NCBI GenBank assembly: GCA_021234155.1
Contig: JAJEKV010000005.1
Span: 22,581,584 to 22,645,583, forward strand
Direction of reading: 5' to 3'
Origin: Isoetes taiwanensis
Taxonomy: Eukaryota > Streptophyta > Lycopodiopsida > Isoetales > Isoetaceae
DNA: 64,000 nt
Part shown: piece by piece, positions 44,534 to 56,879 of the stretch
How positions within the stretch are numbered: the stretch's first letter is position 1
Layout: the number at the start of each line of letters is the position of its first letter
The notes under the pieces: model-generated
Told to the model about the DNA's origin: nothing
Seen by the model: only the letters and a program-made list of their open reading frames with translations
The model's database searches: none
Position numbers and translations under genes: made by a program

Positions 44534-47101
44534 ATGGGAGGAGAATCGGAGGCCGTGGCAGCTGCGGAATCCAGTGTGGAACCCAACTCCAAGGCTAGTG
44601 TTCATATCCGTTGCTCAAATGGAACTAAGTTCACGGTTGAGGTAGATCTGGCCTCCACCGTCAGCGCCCTCAAGACCCTATCAGTGGAGAATTCAGGTGT
44701 ACCAGCCGATCAGCAGCGTCTAATCTATAAGGGGCGAGTCTTGAAGGATGACAATGTTTTGGAAAGTTACGGTAGGTTTTTCCGTGTTTGGTGCTTTAAG
44801 TATTTTCATGTCTTTGCTCGGGGTAATGATGCTAGGCTTTTTATAATTACCTTTATTTGGACTGATTGTTATAAAGCGAATTGTTCATTATCTGTATGCA
44901 GTCCATGTGGTTTAGAGAGGCCATTTCTTATCCTGAATAGGCTAAAGCATATATTAGTCTTGATTCCTACCTAAATGATCAAATTTGTTTTGTGGATTTG
45001 AAGTTGTGGTAGATATTTAATTGTTCGTTTTTAATCTGGTTTCAGGTGTACAAAATGATCATACAATTCATTTAGTGAGAGGAGCACCAGCCTCTTCGGT
45101 TGCAACTTCCCCAACTTCAGCTGCAAATACCATTCCAACACCTTCGCCTGCTTCTGCCCCAACATTAAATGGCCCTGGATTAGGGTCTACTGGAATATCT
45201 CCGACATTTGGAAGTGCGAACTCGGGATTAGCCGGGATTCCCGAATTCCAGCAAGTGCAACAACAGTTAATGCAGAATCCAAACCTCATGAGGGAAATGA
45301 TGAATATGCCTGCAGTCCAGAGTTTGATGAATAATCCAGAACTTATGCGCAACTTGATCATGAGCAATCCACAGATGAGGGAAATTATTGATAGAAACCC
45401 AGATCTTGCTCATATCCTGAATGATCCTGGGACCCTACGGCAGACACTTGATGCAGCCCGAAACCCTGAGCTCATGAGGGAAATGATGAGAAATACTGAT
45501 AGAGCAATGAGCAATATTGAAGCGTCTCCTGAAGGCTTTAATATGCTTAGAAGAATGTACGAGACTGTCCAGGAGCCGTTGTTAAATGCAGCTACAATGG
45601 GAACAGAAGGAACTGGAGATACAGCGGCAAACCCATTTGCTGCTTTGCTGGGGCGGCAAAATCCCTTTGATCGTGCAGGAGGCGGTGCCGTGCCTCCTGC
45701 GGCTGGTGTTGGTGGAGCCACAACAACTCCAAATACTGCACCTCTTCCAAATCCCTGGAATCCTTCATGTATGTCATTTTTGGTTTGGAAAATATAAGTT
45801 AATGATTATGATTATGCTTATGTGTTTTAAATAACAATGCTTTTTACAGCAAGGACACCAAACATTGGAACTGGGGAAGGGCAAACGCAGCAAGGTGTAC
45901 TTCCAGCTGCTGGTACAGGTTTGCCAGTTCCAGGATTAGGAGGGCTCGCAGGCTTGGGTTTGCCTGAATTTGCTAATTTGGGAGGTAACACGGGCGTTCC
46001 AGATATGCAACAGATGCTTCAAAACCCCGCTGTCATGCAAATGATGCAGGGACTCTTATCCAATCCACAATACATTAATCAGGTATTGCTTCTTATTCAG
46101 ATTTTTTTCTTGGCAACATAAACTTTGGTATTGAAGGGTTGCACTTGCCAGATGTTAAATACACAACCACATCTTCGGGCCCTTATAAATGCCAACCCAC
46201 AGTTTAGAGAAATGTTGCAAAATCCTGATTTTCTTCGCCAGATCAGCAGCCCGGAAAGCTTGCAGGTATCCTTTTTATTTCCTTTCGGATCAGACATATC
46301 TTCATTGAAAAATTTATGCATTTGTTTGCTATAAACAGCAAATGTTTCAGCTGCAGCAGGCAGTGTTCAATCAATTTGGCCGTCAACAAACAGGCCAGTA
46401 AGTAAAGATCCCTCTCCCTCTCCCTCTCCCTCTCCCTCTCCCTCATTATCTTGTTTCTGATTCTCTACACTCGATGCAATGTTGCCAGGGATCAAGGAGC
46501 AGTTGGAGCTACAAATGGCAACAATGCTGGCATTGATTTGAATGCTTTGTTAAGCATGTTTGGTGGGCTGGGTAGTACGCTTTCAACCAATGTGCCAGAA
46601 GGTTAGACTCGGTTCGGGTAGCTTTTTGAAGTTGCTACTTGGAAATTAAAGTTCTTGATGTTTTAAACACTATTCTTATAGTTGTAAAATGTATGGAGAA
46701 CGATAATCTTAGATGGAAGTCATTTGGAATACCTATGGTTGCCTTTTGAAAATAAAGCAGCAAGTCAATATTTGCTGAAGCTATTACAACTTTGAACATC
46801 CAAAGCCCAGGAAACAGCAATGTTATTTGACTACCATCTAAAGAACTGACAGCATGAATATTTACTGTTTAAAGAGCTTTATATGACTAAGAATGGATTA
46901 CAAATTTTCTTTTATCAGTTTCTTACTCATTGACATTCTTTTGCAGTGAATGCCATACCACCTGAACAGCTTTATGCATCACAGCTCTCACAATTACAAG
47001 ACATGGGTTTCTTGGATACCCAAGAGAATATCCGTGCGTTAATTGCAACTGGAGGAAATGTGCATGCCGCTGTTGAAAGGCTTTTAGGTAATCCTGCATA
47101 G
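44534..47101 (+). CDS. DSK2: Ubiquilin / DSK2-like ubiquitin receptor, seven exons
   Basis: Exons 44534-44771, 45046-45768, 45850-46082, 46152-46265, 46339-46397, 46489-46601 and 46947-47101 join in phase over GT-AG introns to 544 residues, close to Arabidopsis DSK2. Residues about 22-95 form the ubiquitin-like domain ([26 protein letters not shown]), which docks on the proteasome. Two STI1-like regions rich in Met, Asn and Gln follow ([52 protein letters not shown]). A UBA domain ends the protein ([32 protein letters not shown]) and binds ubiquitin chains. It shuttles ubiquitylated clients to the proteasome or autophagy in cytosol and nucleus. No lesion seen; the only intact host gene here. 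Confidence 0.95.
46410..46444 (+). repeat. (CCCTCT)n microsatellite in ubiquilin intron 5
   Basis: Nearly six copies of a pyrimidine hexamer immediately after the exon 5 donor. It lies close to the splice site and may vary in length between individuals. Confidence 0.95.
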
Positions 47102-48172
47102 TTTTGGAGACCTTCTGCTTTGGCACACACTGGGCATGCATTTGTTAAGTGGTTCTCGTTGGGGCTTACAGTATCATAATAAGCAAAGAAACTTCCAATC
47201 TTAGGCTGCACTGGGTTTTATGCGTATCCTGAACCTGGCCACTGTTATCCCAGCTGTGTAGGTTCTGACGAGTAGGTTGTACAGTTTCTGCCTCATTTAC
47301 AGTATGGCCTATGTTAGATTCTGGGATGTACGAAAGGCAAATTTCTGCTTCAGCGTCCTTCCATTTGTTGACGACTCCATTCTATAGGCTGATCATATCA
47401 AGTGAAATTATGCTGTTATTTTCTCATGTGTAAAACAATATGACCTGGCAAAAGAAGGCTATTACCAGTAATAATCAGTAACTTGTCTTTTGAGGATTTG
47501 TCTTTTGATGCAGCCAAAAAAAAGTTAAGATGTGAAGCGAATTTCTTTTTTAAAAGTATCTCTATTTTTTTTTATATAACCAGGCATTTCTCATGATTTC
47601 AGACCTTAATTGCATCAGGAAAGTTGCTTGATCAGTTCAATGATAGATGCTCTGAATAGCCTTTTGAAAAGATTGTTAGGCATTGAGGATGGCAGCCTTC
47701 TTGATGAAAGCTAGCTACCATCGTCTCCCAGGCATTGTACCCGCAATAGAACGATTCCAAAAACTTTCAAAAACCTGTATTTTAGATGATGAGATTTACA
47801 AAAATACCTGACCAAATTCCCAAATGTATTTTTAAAATGCCTAGAGAGAACCCAAATTCTTGTACTTACTGCCTATTTTTATTGTCGTAAAAAACACGTA
47901 GGAATCATTCTGCCAGTAGAAGTGTTGCCATGTGGCGGTGTTTTAAAACTTTGGCTGAACAACGGACGGCGGGCTGCTGCGAGGTTTCTACATGCATTCT
48001 CAGGATTTATCCCACATTCCGCCCATTTTACCCTACATTCCGCCCATTTTACCCGCATTCTCAGGATTTACCCCATATTCCGGCCATTTTACCCTGCATT
48101 TCAAGAACTTACCTTGCATTTTGAAGGTTTTTATTGGGCGCATAATGATTCCTAAGTGTTTCCACATAACAA
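47102..48172. other. Ubiquilin 3' flank and intergenic DNA
   Basis: The first few hundred bases are probably the 3' UTR, with AT-rich polyadenylation-like words. At 47995-48125 a short phrase (CATTCCGCCCATTTTACCC) is repeated three times with changes. Confidence 0.5.
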
Positions 48173-48250
48173 GAAAGGCAATCTACTTGCCTTCCCTGGC
48201 ATGTCGCGTCACCTGTTTCCATGCTAGGGAAGGCAAGTAGATTGCCTTTC
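48173..48250. repeat. Near-perfect hairpin, 31-bp arms
   Basis: Left arm 48173-48203 starts GAAAGGCAATCTACTTGCCT; right arm 48220-48250 is its reverse complement except for one position that would form a G-U pair in RNA. The loop is 16 bases. The size fits a small-RNA precursor or a very short foldback transposon. No promoter was recognised. Confidence 0.9.
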
Positions 48251-50985
48251 CTGTATATGTAAACCGCTGTTTGGTCGAAATTCCTTGATTATCTCGTGTT
48301 TGTTTCTTATAGGTGATTTTGGGTTTATGAGTTATTGGCACCGCCGCCTGCACCGTCGCCATAGCTTTCAGCCTTGATTTTGCATCTACTCTGGCTTTCC
48401 CTGTCTTTGCATGTACTCTGTTTCTGCATCTACTCCGTTTTGTCTTCTAGGGTTGCAGAGCTCCGGAATAGAGACTCGCATTTCCCATTGCTCCATTCTC
48501 GCATTGATTCAACAACCCATCTATCTTCAGCAAGGCTGCAAAACAAAGATATCTCATCTCTTCCATCATCAGAAGCTTATTTTACTCTTAATAAGTCGTT
48601 AATCTTTCTTTTCCATTGCCTCCTCTCTGCCTCATTCTTCTTTTTTTGGTGTGAAATTTAACTCCATCGCTATTCTTGAGTCTAAGAAACTCTAAATCTA
48701 CACAACTTCAAGAACAAGGGATCTTGAAGAACATGTAGGATGTTCAAGAACAGGGGATCTGAAGGGGATCTGAAGACAGGGGTTGAAGAATAGCGGATCT
48801 GAAGAACTTGGATCTACCAGTAAGGATCATTGAAGTGCAGATTCGAATGTTAAGGAACAAAATCGATAGCGATTGCAGAGATTGAGTGCCAGAATCGCCA
48901 CCTGGAAACAAGGCCGGAATTTCCACCAAATGCCAGCTTACATTTGGTAGTTGGCCAGATTTCGGAGTCGCCACCTGCTTACTGGCCGAGAACCCCAAAA
49001 TCCGGCTGGTTACCTAGCACGTAAAAGATTTTTGCAGTATTTTTTCAAAAATCAATCAACATTATATTGCATGTCCTATATTGCTATGATTGTATAAGTT
49101 CAGAGCTCCAATTGTGCAAGAGCTGTTCGCATAAATTCATAGCTCCCATCGTGAGAACATTGTTTGCAAATCTGATTGCATAAATTCAGGGCTCCAATTG
49201 TGAGAGAGTTGTTCGCAAGCAGAGGGCCCAAAATCCATGGGAACATTTAGAGCTCCAATTATTCAGCTTTATGTGTTTCTTTTGTATTGTTGATTCAGAG
49301 CCATCGATCGATGGCATATTCCCAGTATTGCGCCAGATCGATATCCATTAACATTTTCACAAAAAATTAAGAAACCACTTCCCACATTGTGGATCGAACA
49401 TATGGTATTGAAATTCTATTGCCAAACCGAAAAGAATAAGTGCAAAGAAAAAAAAAAAAAAAAAAAAAACCTAGTCAAAAACACGTTTGATTACTTTTTA
49501 AAGAAATTACATGTTTTGATAATGTTCTTTTGCCTCTGTAATTTGTAATATGAAGTTCCCTATATCAATGTCTAGTTACAAAATAAAAAAGGTAGTTTCT
49601 CTCTTGCAAATGCTTGGCAAAGACATTGGAAACTCTTAAAACATAGTACAACGCAACAGTTTGCAGTAGATCATCTGAAATTCCCATCCTCTGAGAAAGC
49701 ATGATTATGTTGCAATAATATATTGTCTGTTGCAGTATTATATGATGATTATATTGAATTGATTATGTTTTTGAATGCCATACTTGACGTCAGAGCGAGG
49801 TATAAGTTCCCATACTCATGACATGATTATTTGATAATTGTAAAAATGTAAACACTAATTAAAGTTTGAGTCACATTGGCAAAAATAGCTAGGCACATGA
49901 CAACGATGTGAGCATGCTTGTTGGCCGTTTAGATCAAAGTCTGCCTAGGTGTAGAATGTTTTTGAGCCCATAGGCATATAACATTACAAAACTTTGACAC
50001 GACATATAATAGATATGTCGTTCCATTTTCTCATGTAAAGCACATGCATTGTGCCCTTGCCGTTACACATTATATAATCTAGAATATAACTTGGAGGAAG
50101 TAGATACATAGAACAATTGAACGTAACTCTCAACATGGTGCCCCTTATGTGGCCATGTGCAATGTGACACCTTCAAAATCCAACCATCGATCTTCCCGCA
50201 AACTCTTTTTTTTTTTCCCTTTTAAACTTCTATTTTCTCCATATCTGCTTCTCGTAAAAATTTCTTCTCTTCTTTCTATGTCTTCATGCTCGAGTTTGTT
50301 AATACAAAAGAGAGTCTTATTGAAGTTGCTATGCTCAATGAAGTTCAGATCTTAGCATCTTCTGCTATAAAACCGTGTCAGAAGAATCACACATTATGGC
50401 ACCATACAAAATTACTCAATTGACTTCTTAAAATTGCTAAGTAAGAGAATATTACTAGATTTAGAAGTGCATATTACATTTACTCAGTGTTAATCACCGC
50501 CACCATGCAAGACCATGTCTCGAGATAAAGTCTTCAAACATGCAAGATCATGTCCTAACGAACCAGAGATGGCAAATTGACAATGCATTCGTCGTGTCGG
50601 CTAAAAGGTTCTGTCAATGCTAGCAATGTCTAGGAATTGTAAAGGTCATGCCACCTGGAAATAAGGGTCCACTACATTATCTAGATTCTCCTTTGCTAAT
50701 ATAAAAATAGACAAAAGCATATGTCTGTCTTAATACTATTTCCTTGGTTCGACACAGACGTTTTTATATGGTATGCCTTATGTTAATATATTCTAACGGC
50801 TTGGATCTGCTTAAAGTGACCAGCCATCAAACATTTCCAAAGACCTAGAGTCACTTGCAAGACCTTTGTTGCCTAGATATACTTGGTTTTACTTCGTTGC
50901 CACAGTCATCTATTCTTGATGTGCTTTCTACCACCTTATTATAAGCACCACAAGATCATAACACTACCAAAAGAATGACAGCAAA
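48251..50985. other. Intergenic DNA
   Basis: Open frames near 48374-48660 lack recognisable domains. Around 49090-49220 a phrase like CATAAATTCAGGGCTCCAAT followed by TGTGAGAG and TTGTTCGCA occurs three times in diverged form. An A-run lies at 49447-49469. Otherwise nothing is supported. Confidence 0.5.
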
Positions 50986-51245
50986 CTACCACACCTGAGG
51001 TCACAGGTTCAAACCTGGCCAATATCGGTTATAATGAGGACCTTAAAAGTCCATTGCTTCGAGGTCAAGGGTTCAAGTATGACCAATGGATCCTGTAGTA
51101 GAGACCTTAAACCAGCCATATGTACTTGATGATCACATGCATAGAAACTCCTAGCATATCGTGCCTAGGTAGTGGATTGTACTTAATAATCACATGCAAA
51201 GCAACTCCTAGCATATCATGCCCAAGTAATGGATTGGCTTCTATG
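50986..51245 (+). repeat. Possible SINE or tRNA-derived repeat with internal duplication
   Basis: AGGTCACAGGTTCAAACCTG at about 50999-51018 is a good RNA polymerase III B-box-like sequence. A diverged second one (AGGTCAAGGGTTCAAGTATG) follows 61 bp later. Further on, a block around CACATGCATAGAAACTCC and TAGCATATCGTGCC is repeated at 51136 and 51192. No clear A box or tail was found. Confidence 0.35.
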
Positions 51246-51352
51246 TGATATGTAGGATAAAGTGATATAGAATGTACTCATGATGTGATGATGAATAGAA
51301 TAACGTCCTTCAACATAAAAAAAGGAATGACAGCAAATAATATTAAACCCCC

Positions 51353-51831
51353 TTTAGTTAACACAAACCATTAACACACAACTACCATTAACATTATTAA
51401 CACAAACCATTGCATTTGACACATTTAAATTAAAATCCCCCTTAAACCCCCTTTGGTTTGGGTGCATATTCACACGGAGGGTTAATCCGGGCAACGAGAG
51501 CTGTCCGATGGGCATATTTGCCCTTTATTCCAAGATCTGGACCGTACATAGCGATCCTCGTTTGTGGGGTATGCATGTACAAGTTTTTATATACTGTATA
51601 TTAAGGTTTGCAAAATACTATAAGGTTTGAGAGAATGTACTTAATGGTGTTAATTTTGTACATGTATTGTAAATTTTTTGGGGCTCTCGCTGCCCTATTT
51701 AACCCCCCGTGTGAATATGCACCCAAACCAAAGGGGGTTTAAGGGGGATTTTAATTTAAATGTGTCAAATGCAATGGTTTGTGTTAATAATGTTAATGGT
51801 AGTTGTGTGTTAATGGTTTGTGTTAACTAAA
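51353..51831. mobile_element. Foldback element, about 131-bp near-perfect inverted arms
   Basis: Arms 51353-51485 and 51699-51831 are inverted copies with about one mismatch, starting TTTAGTTAACACAAACCATT. Imperfect pairing continues inward for about 20 bp (GGGCAACGAGAGC against GGGCAGCGAGAGC). The 213-bp centre has no open frame of note. Target duplication is unclear because the flanks are T- or A-rich. Highly similar arms point to recent activity or gene conversion. Confidence 0.9.
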
Positions 51832-52713
51832 ATTTTTTTTGGCCCCTTCGGGGCCTTAAGGATGGTGCAGGGGTGCATGTAATATTGTGCATGGAGATTC
51901 TTTAGTGCATATGAATCATAATAGAAAATGGTAGTAGAGCTAAAAACAAACCATTACATTCGAAGTCCTAATATTAAGTGTGACATAATATGATAGATAA
52001 TAGACAAATGGTAACACATTTAAAAAACAGAAAACATTAGTTCAAGACCAAATCTGAAAAGAACAAGTGCAGCAACAAAACTAAGAATTTAGAAACATGC
52101 TAACAATGACGACGACCATCATGGAAATTTCTGTTTCGGTAAATTTTTTGCCTATAAAATGAACCACCCGGGAAGTTAAATCACAATAACTGATACCTAC
52201 CTTCTTCAAGCTACATATGTTAAGGCTTCAATATTGTAGCGATGTAACATGTAATAATGCTGATTGATGCAATAGTGGGACCGCTAATAAGCATGCTGCC
52301 ATATTCATCGAACATGGATCCAACCGTGAAGATAGAGCTAGAGCAAGATAGAGCATCATCCTTGTCATTGGAGCTGTGAGATGTTCCGCCATACGTTCCG
52401 CCATACAGGTTTCAGTACTGAAAATTTTTCATTCTGATCCAGTCCTGCATAAATGATTATATTTAACTTTTGAGTCGCTCCATTTGCCACCCCTTTTGAG
52501 AAAAATTGGGTTAATATTGTCATCCAGAGATGCTTCATAGCTCATCTTTGACAACTGAATCTGCATCACCAAAGCTTCCAATGTCCTCTTGCGGCTCCAC
52601 ATTTTCTTCATTCTGATACTCCATCGCATCAACCTGCTTATAACCAAATTTAAGCATCAACGATTAGCATACATATTTAAATCCAACCCACTTGTCACTA
52701 CCTTAACTTGTGG
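51832..52713. other. Intergenic DNA
   Basis: A short GC hairpin (GGCCCCTTCGGGGCC) lies at 51841-51855 just right of the foldback. The minus frame at 52429-52647 lies downstream of the HSP90 pseudogene and has no family resemblance. Confidence 0.45.
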
Positions 52714-53899
52714 TTATTCTTGTCCAAACTCTGATTCTGAGCTTATTTCCTCATCAGCATCATCCTCTTCAGCCACAACAAACATCACGGACTTATATTC
52801 AAGCTTGACTTGATGATAGAATAAATGCGAGAAGCAAATTCCTTGGAATCATCAACTAAGAAACCGCTTTCCATCAAGGAGGTCGATAAATTAGCTTGGC
52901 GGTTTCTATGGCGATAGCGTCCTACAAATCATTGTAGGTGTCGGGATTAGGGCGTAGGGTGCAATCGGGGGACCCGGGCAAAAAAAAAATTACCTCGAAA
53001 ATTTTCAGCTACTTTGTCTCGAGCTCCTTGATAATTGGATGACGAGGGATTAATTTCCAATACACGCGCTTGCCCGCATATAATTTTGTTTGCTAGCATC
53101 GGTCAAAGTTTGGGCCCTCATTATTCTCTCCATATTTGCACTCCACCCATACTTGGAAGTCACCACAACTCGGTGTGTTGGATAACCCATTCTTGATCTT
53201 AACACTATCTACATTGTCCTTTGCTAAGGAGATTTTTCCACCACTTTGTCAAGTCTTTAAAAGATTCCTTAATCTCTTTAACCTTCTCCTTCTCCTTCTT
53301 TGAGCCAATCTTCAAACCTTCCTTTGAAACATTTAAGAACTTTTTATCTTCATACTCGGTCAAATATTGTGTTAAATATTCATCATCTGGATCCGTGAAG
53401 TAAATGACCTGAAACATAATATATGTGCATTAAGACACAGGGAATGCTTCTAATATAATGGCATAAAACTGCTTCCAATGTCAAGGCATAAAAGCACAGA
53501 CATACCTCATATCTTAAGCTTTTCTAGGAAAGGTGATTTTTCAAGTTGTTCCCGGTCTTGGCCTGTGATGTAATATATTTCCTTCTGCCCAGGCTTCATA
53601 CGGGAAATGTATTGGTCCAATGAAGAGAGTTTATCACTAGATTTTGAACTGCAACAAAAGCATAAAATAAGAACTCCCATCTTACCCTCGTTTAGATAAT
53701 GCTGTCAAACTGTTACCTGTGGAATCTGAGTAATTTTGCAAGACGTTCCCGATTGGTCGCATCCTCAATAATTCCAAGCTTAATGGATTTCCCAAACTCA
53801 TTCCAGAACTTTGCGTACTTGCCTTTCTTCTCCGAATCGGTGTTTTTGATTTCATTTTCTAAAACATCAACTTATTTGGAATCATTCTGAACATTCGTT
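52714..53899 (-). pseudogene. HSP90 (GRP94-like) C-terminal pseudogene with introns
   Basis: Exon-like blocks on the minus strand: 53899-53717 ([32 protein letters not shown]), 53648-53506 (LSSLDQYISRMKPGQKEIYY; ITGQDREQLEKSPFLEKL), 53408-52994 (VIYFTDPDDEYLTQYLTEYE; DKKFLNVSKEGLKIG; DLTKWWK; then frameshifted remains of the region ending RHPIIKEL) and 52921-52714 (SGFLVDDSKEFASRIYS with an acidic end). These are the middle and C-terminal domains of an HSP90; the EKSPFLEKL and KEGLKIG wording is closest to the ER form. Intron borders are kept, so it is not a retrocopy. A stop at about 53886, a shift at the end of the second block and others in the third disable it. No KDEL or MEEVD ending is visible. 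Confidence 0.85.
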
Positions 53900-54338
53900 C
53901 GCAACCATATCCATACGGACAACCACACTGTGCCCAAGCTTTTATTAGGTCGACACAAGCTTGCAGTTCCTTTTCATTCTGCCCAGTGCGATCATAAGCA
54001 TCACAGAGAGTGCGAATGGCATGCAGCCGAATCGTGCTTGTTGTTGGAGGAACTAAGCTTTGCCTTAACAAATGAATACCATCTAGAGTGTAATCATTTT
54101 TTACAAACATCACCAAAACATATCCAGCGTAAAATGAAGCCCATGTTTTTAGGTTATCCTTCATGCCGGCATCATTCAACATGTTCTGCAGATCAATGGT
54201 CATCTATGTTGGATCCAAACACCCGCTAAGAACTCTGCAGAATTGATGCTTGAGGAAGAAACTGACTCTCAGATGCAACTGTAGGCTCTGAAAAGCTGCA
54301 CTTCCAATTTCTTCATCGTTAGATTGAAAAAAGGGCAT
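53900..54338 (-). pseudogene. Unrecognised open frame joined upstream of the HSP90 pseudogene
   Basis: From ATG 54338 the minus frame reads MPFFQSNDEEIGSAAFQSLQ, meets one TAG at about 54205, then stays open (LKTWASFYAGYVLVMFVKND; TSTIRLHAIRTLCDAYDRTG; KELQACVDLIKAWAQCG) to the point where HSP90 similarity starts. It is not part of HSP90. The helical, repeat-like texture is compatible with a TPR or ARM-like fold, but I cannot name it. It could be a fragment of another gene brought next to HSP90 by rearrangement. Confidence 0.45.
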
Positions 54339-54754
54339 CTCCTCTGCTCATTCAAAGGGCCAATCTTATCTTGCTAATCCCTGTTGTCGCAGATTTGCAA
54401 GCCCTGTTTCGTGCCCTAAAATGCTATCCATGAGGCTTGCATGTTCAGCCCCTAAAATAAAAAGAGGGCTTTTGTTGTGAGCCCTTGGATCTTGGACCAT
54501 TGAAAAAAAAAGCAAAATCAACGACTAAGAAATGGTGCACTCTCGATGTACGCATTAGTACATCCATTCGAATACGCCATGAAATCTTAGGAAAACCTTT
54601 GTGAAAAGCGTACAAAAACACAAAGAAAACCCCCTGTTATTATGCTACATATTAAAGATACATGCATTCGAGTAAAACAACACAAAAAAAAAAATAATGT
54701 TATTGTAGTGTGCTCTTTATGAGAAGAAATTATTCCTATACACAAAAAAATTGA

Positions 54755-55070
54755 CATTTGTATGATATCAGAGATCCATGTTCAAACCATTCTCTATCGT
54801 ACCTCCGGGAGGTAATGGATACGCGGACTCAGTTATGCCCCCCTGTCCGACATTAACCTCAGCTGTACTTGTGATTATGTATATAACTGTGCAGTATATC
54901 AGCATCCTTATTGCTACTAAGGTTTTTCCCCCGAAAACCCTTCGGGGCGGGGGTTTTTTAATCCTGGTAGTAATACGCCTGCTGCTCTCTCTTTGTACTT
55001 GGGTCCCATAGGCCAGTTGGTCTCCGTGGACGATAAAATCATATTCTATTCTATTCTATTCTATTCTTTA
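54755..55070 (+). repeat. SINE-like repeat copy B, longest copy
   Basis: Ends in (ATTCT)n at 55043-55069. The body (TTTTTCCCCCGAAAACCCTT, GGGTCCCATAGGCC, TTGGTCTCCGTGGACG) matches copies A and C in reverse. Upstream, ATGATATCAGAGATCC and GTTCAAACC (54780-54788) look like RNA polymerase III internal boxes, so the 5' end may be near 54755. The 3' body and tail are well supported; the 5' extent is not. Confidence 0.6.
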
Positions 55071-56689
55071 ACATCTAGAAGTTGCATGTGTATATGAGAC
55101 AATCCTTCTCTCTATGATAATGGCATGTGTATTAATGAAAGAAAAAGCTATTTGGGCACAATAGCCTAAACCAATATGATAGTGTACTGAACAGATAATG
55201 GTGAATTGGGCACAAGGAACACTCTTTGTCTCACAATTTACAAACTACAACAATCAAGGCAAGTAGCAAAATGGAGCACCAGATTCACCAAAAATCCTCG
55301 AGCTTCTTTAAAAGCACATCCTCCCCCTCCTTCGGGATCCCATAGTTAACTGCGCAATTAATGCTTTACTGCGCAGCTTTGACCAATTTTTTTGCCGGAT
55401 CAGAGTGAGGCCATCGCATGCACTCGTCTTGCTTGCTCCTCCACTGCTACCTGCTCCTCTCACCCACCCGATTCCAATCTGTCACGAATTGATCCCATCC
55501 AATTTTGTGATGGATCGAGGGAGAAAATCCCACACAAAAATTGCCCTAATTTTCCCTATAAGGGCCAAGATATTTGCGCACTTACTGTGCAACAAGGGAT
55601 CACACCTCTTGGGGATCCTGCCCTTTGGGATCACACCTCCGGGACCCCCAAGCCAGGATCAAACACCGAACAAGAGAGGCAAAATAATATTGGATTTAAA
55701 ACACTTCCAATGATAGCCTTCCATTTCGAAAACCTTAAAAGTAAAATTTCCGCTTAATAGACCTTGCACTTTCATTTTACTAATGTCTTTATTCACATTA
55801 GACCCCAAATCTTGGAGCACCATAAAAGATAAGTGTGGCAGGCAGGCTAATATCTGAACAAGAGGAAAAATCATATTGGATATATCTTTAGCTTCTCTAA
55901 AGTATAGCAGCATGACCCAGAAGGTCAACATGCGCATACAATGATATAGATACCTGTCTATGCTATGGCATTCTAGCATTGCACTAAGGATTGCAGTGAG
56001 CAAGATATTCTAGAGGCAAGCCAAGATCATCACCACCCCAGGAATATCCTATTATCATTTTTAACCATAATGCTATGTCCTTAAGGTCATGTTTTCACAC
56101 CTTGCAGACATTATTTTCCGTTTCGCAACAAGTTCATGCATGCACCTGTCATGGTCTTTGACTCCAACACTACCACATGCTTTGAAAATGCTTGAGGGTG
56201 TAATTTCATTTTGCATATCATTGCATCTTTGTAAAGCAAGAAAGCCTTGTTATGTTGAGCATATAATGAAACCTGCATATCAGTTGCCCCCTAGACACAT
56301 CTGTTGCCACAATAGCAATTGCCTTCCCATAGTCAAGCTCTTTCTGCACTAATACTTCATATTGCAATTGCAAGTGAGATGTTATACCTATCAGACATTT
56401 ATTCAATCACATTGTTCGTGAGCTTTACACTACTTTATGTTGTCCCATCTTCAAGTTGCTGCAACCTATTGCTGTCAAACCTTATACATGATTTGATGCT
56501 TAGCTTGTAAGATAAATATTCCTTATTTGCGTTTCAACTTCTTAACATGTTCAAATTCATAGCAATTGTGGGAAATGAATCATTGACGAAGTCTTTACTA
56601 TATGTTCTTCTGAATGAGCACAAAGAATATCTTTTCTGCTTGCTGCTAGTACATCGAATTTTCATAGCATAATTTTTCATCTCCATTAA
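55071..56689. other. Intergenic DNA, no gene recognised
   Basis: Open frames at 55392-55757 and 55659-56003 lie on opposite strands and show no family resemblance. A GGGATCACACCTC phrase is repeated at about 55598 and 55627. Confidence 0.45.
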
Positions 56690-56830
56690 GTTGGGATGTC
56701 AGATTTGACATTATCAATGGCGTGGCACAGCCCATGGCATATTTGCATGAAGGATGCAAACACAAATTTTACACTTGGACTTGAAGCCTCAGAACATTCT
56801 TCTTGATGCAAAACTCTCTATGCACCAAAG
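56690..56830 (+). pseudogene. Receptor-like kinase fragment (catalytic loop)
   Basis: Reads LSWDVRFDIINGVAQPMAYL then HEGC and, one frame over, LHLDLKPQNILLDAKLSM. This is the alpha-E helix and catalytic loop of plant receptor-like kinases, with the loop Asp and Asn still recognisable. A frameshift lies between the two parts and no other kinase subdomain was found nearby. Confidence 0.7.
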
Positions 56831-56879
56831 GAATTTGCTGCTTGCTTGAATAAGTGTACAAAATTGAAGGATCTTTTAT

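Noticed and set aside
51841-51855. Helitron 3' hairpin
   Set aside because: GGCCCCTTCGGGGCC is a hairpin, but the following TTAAG does not give the CTRR end and no 5' TC terminus or helicase was found.
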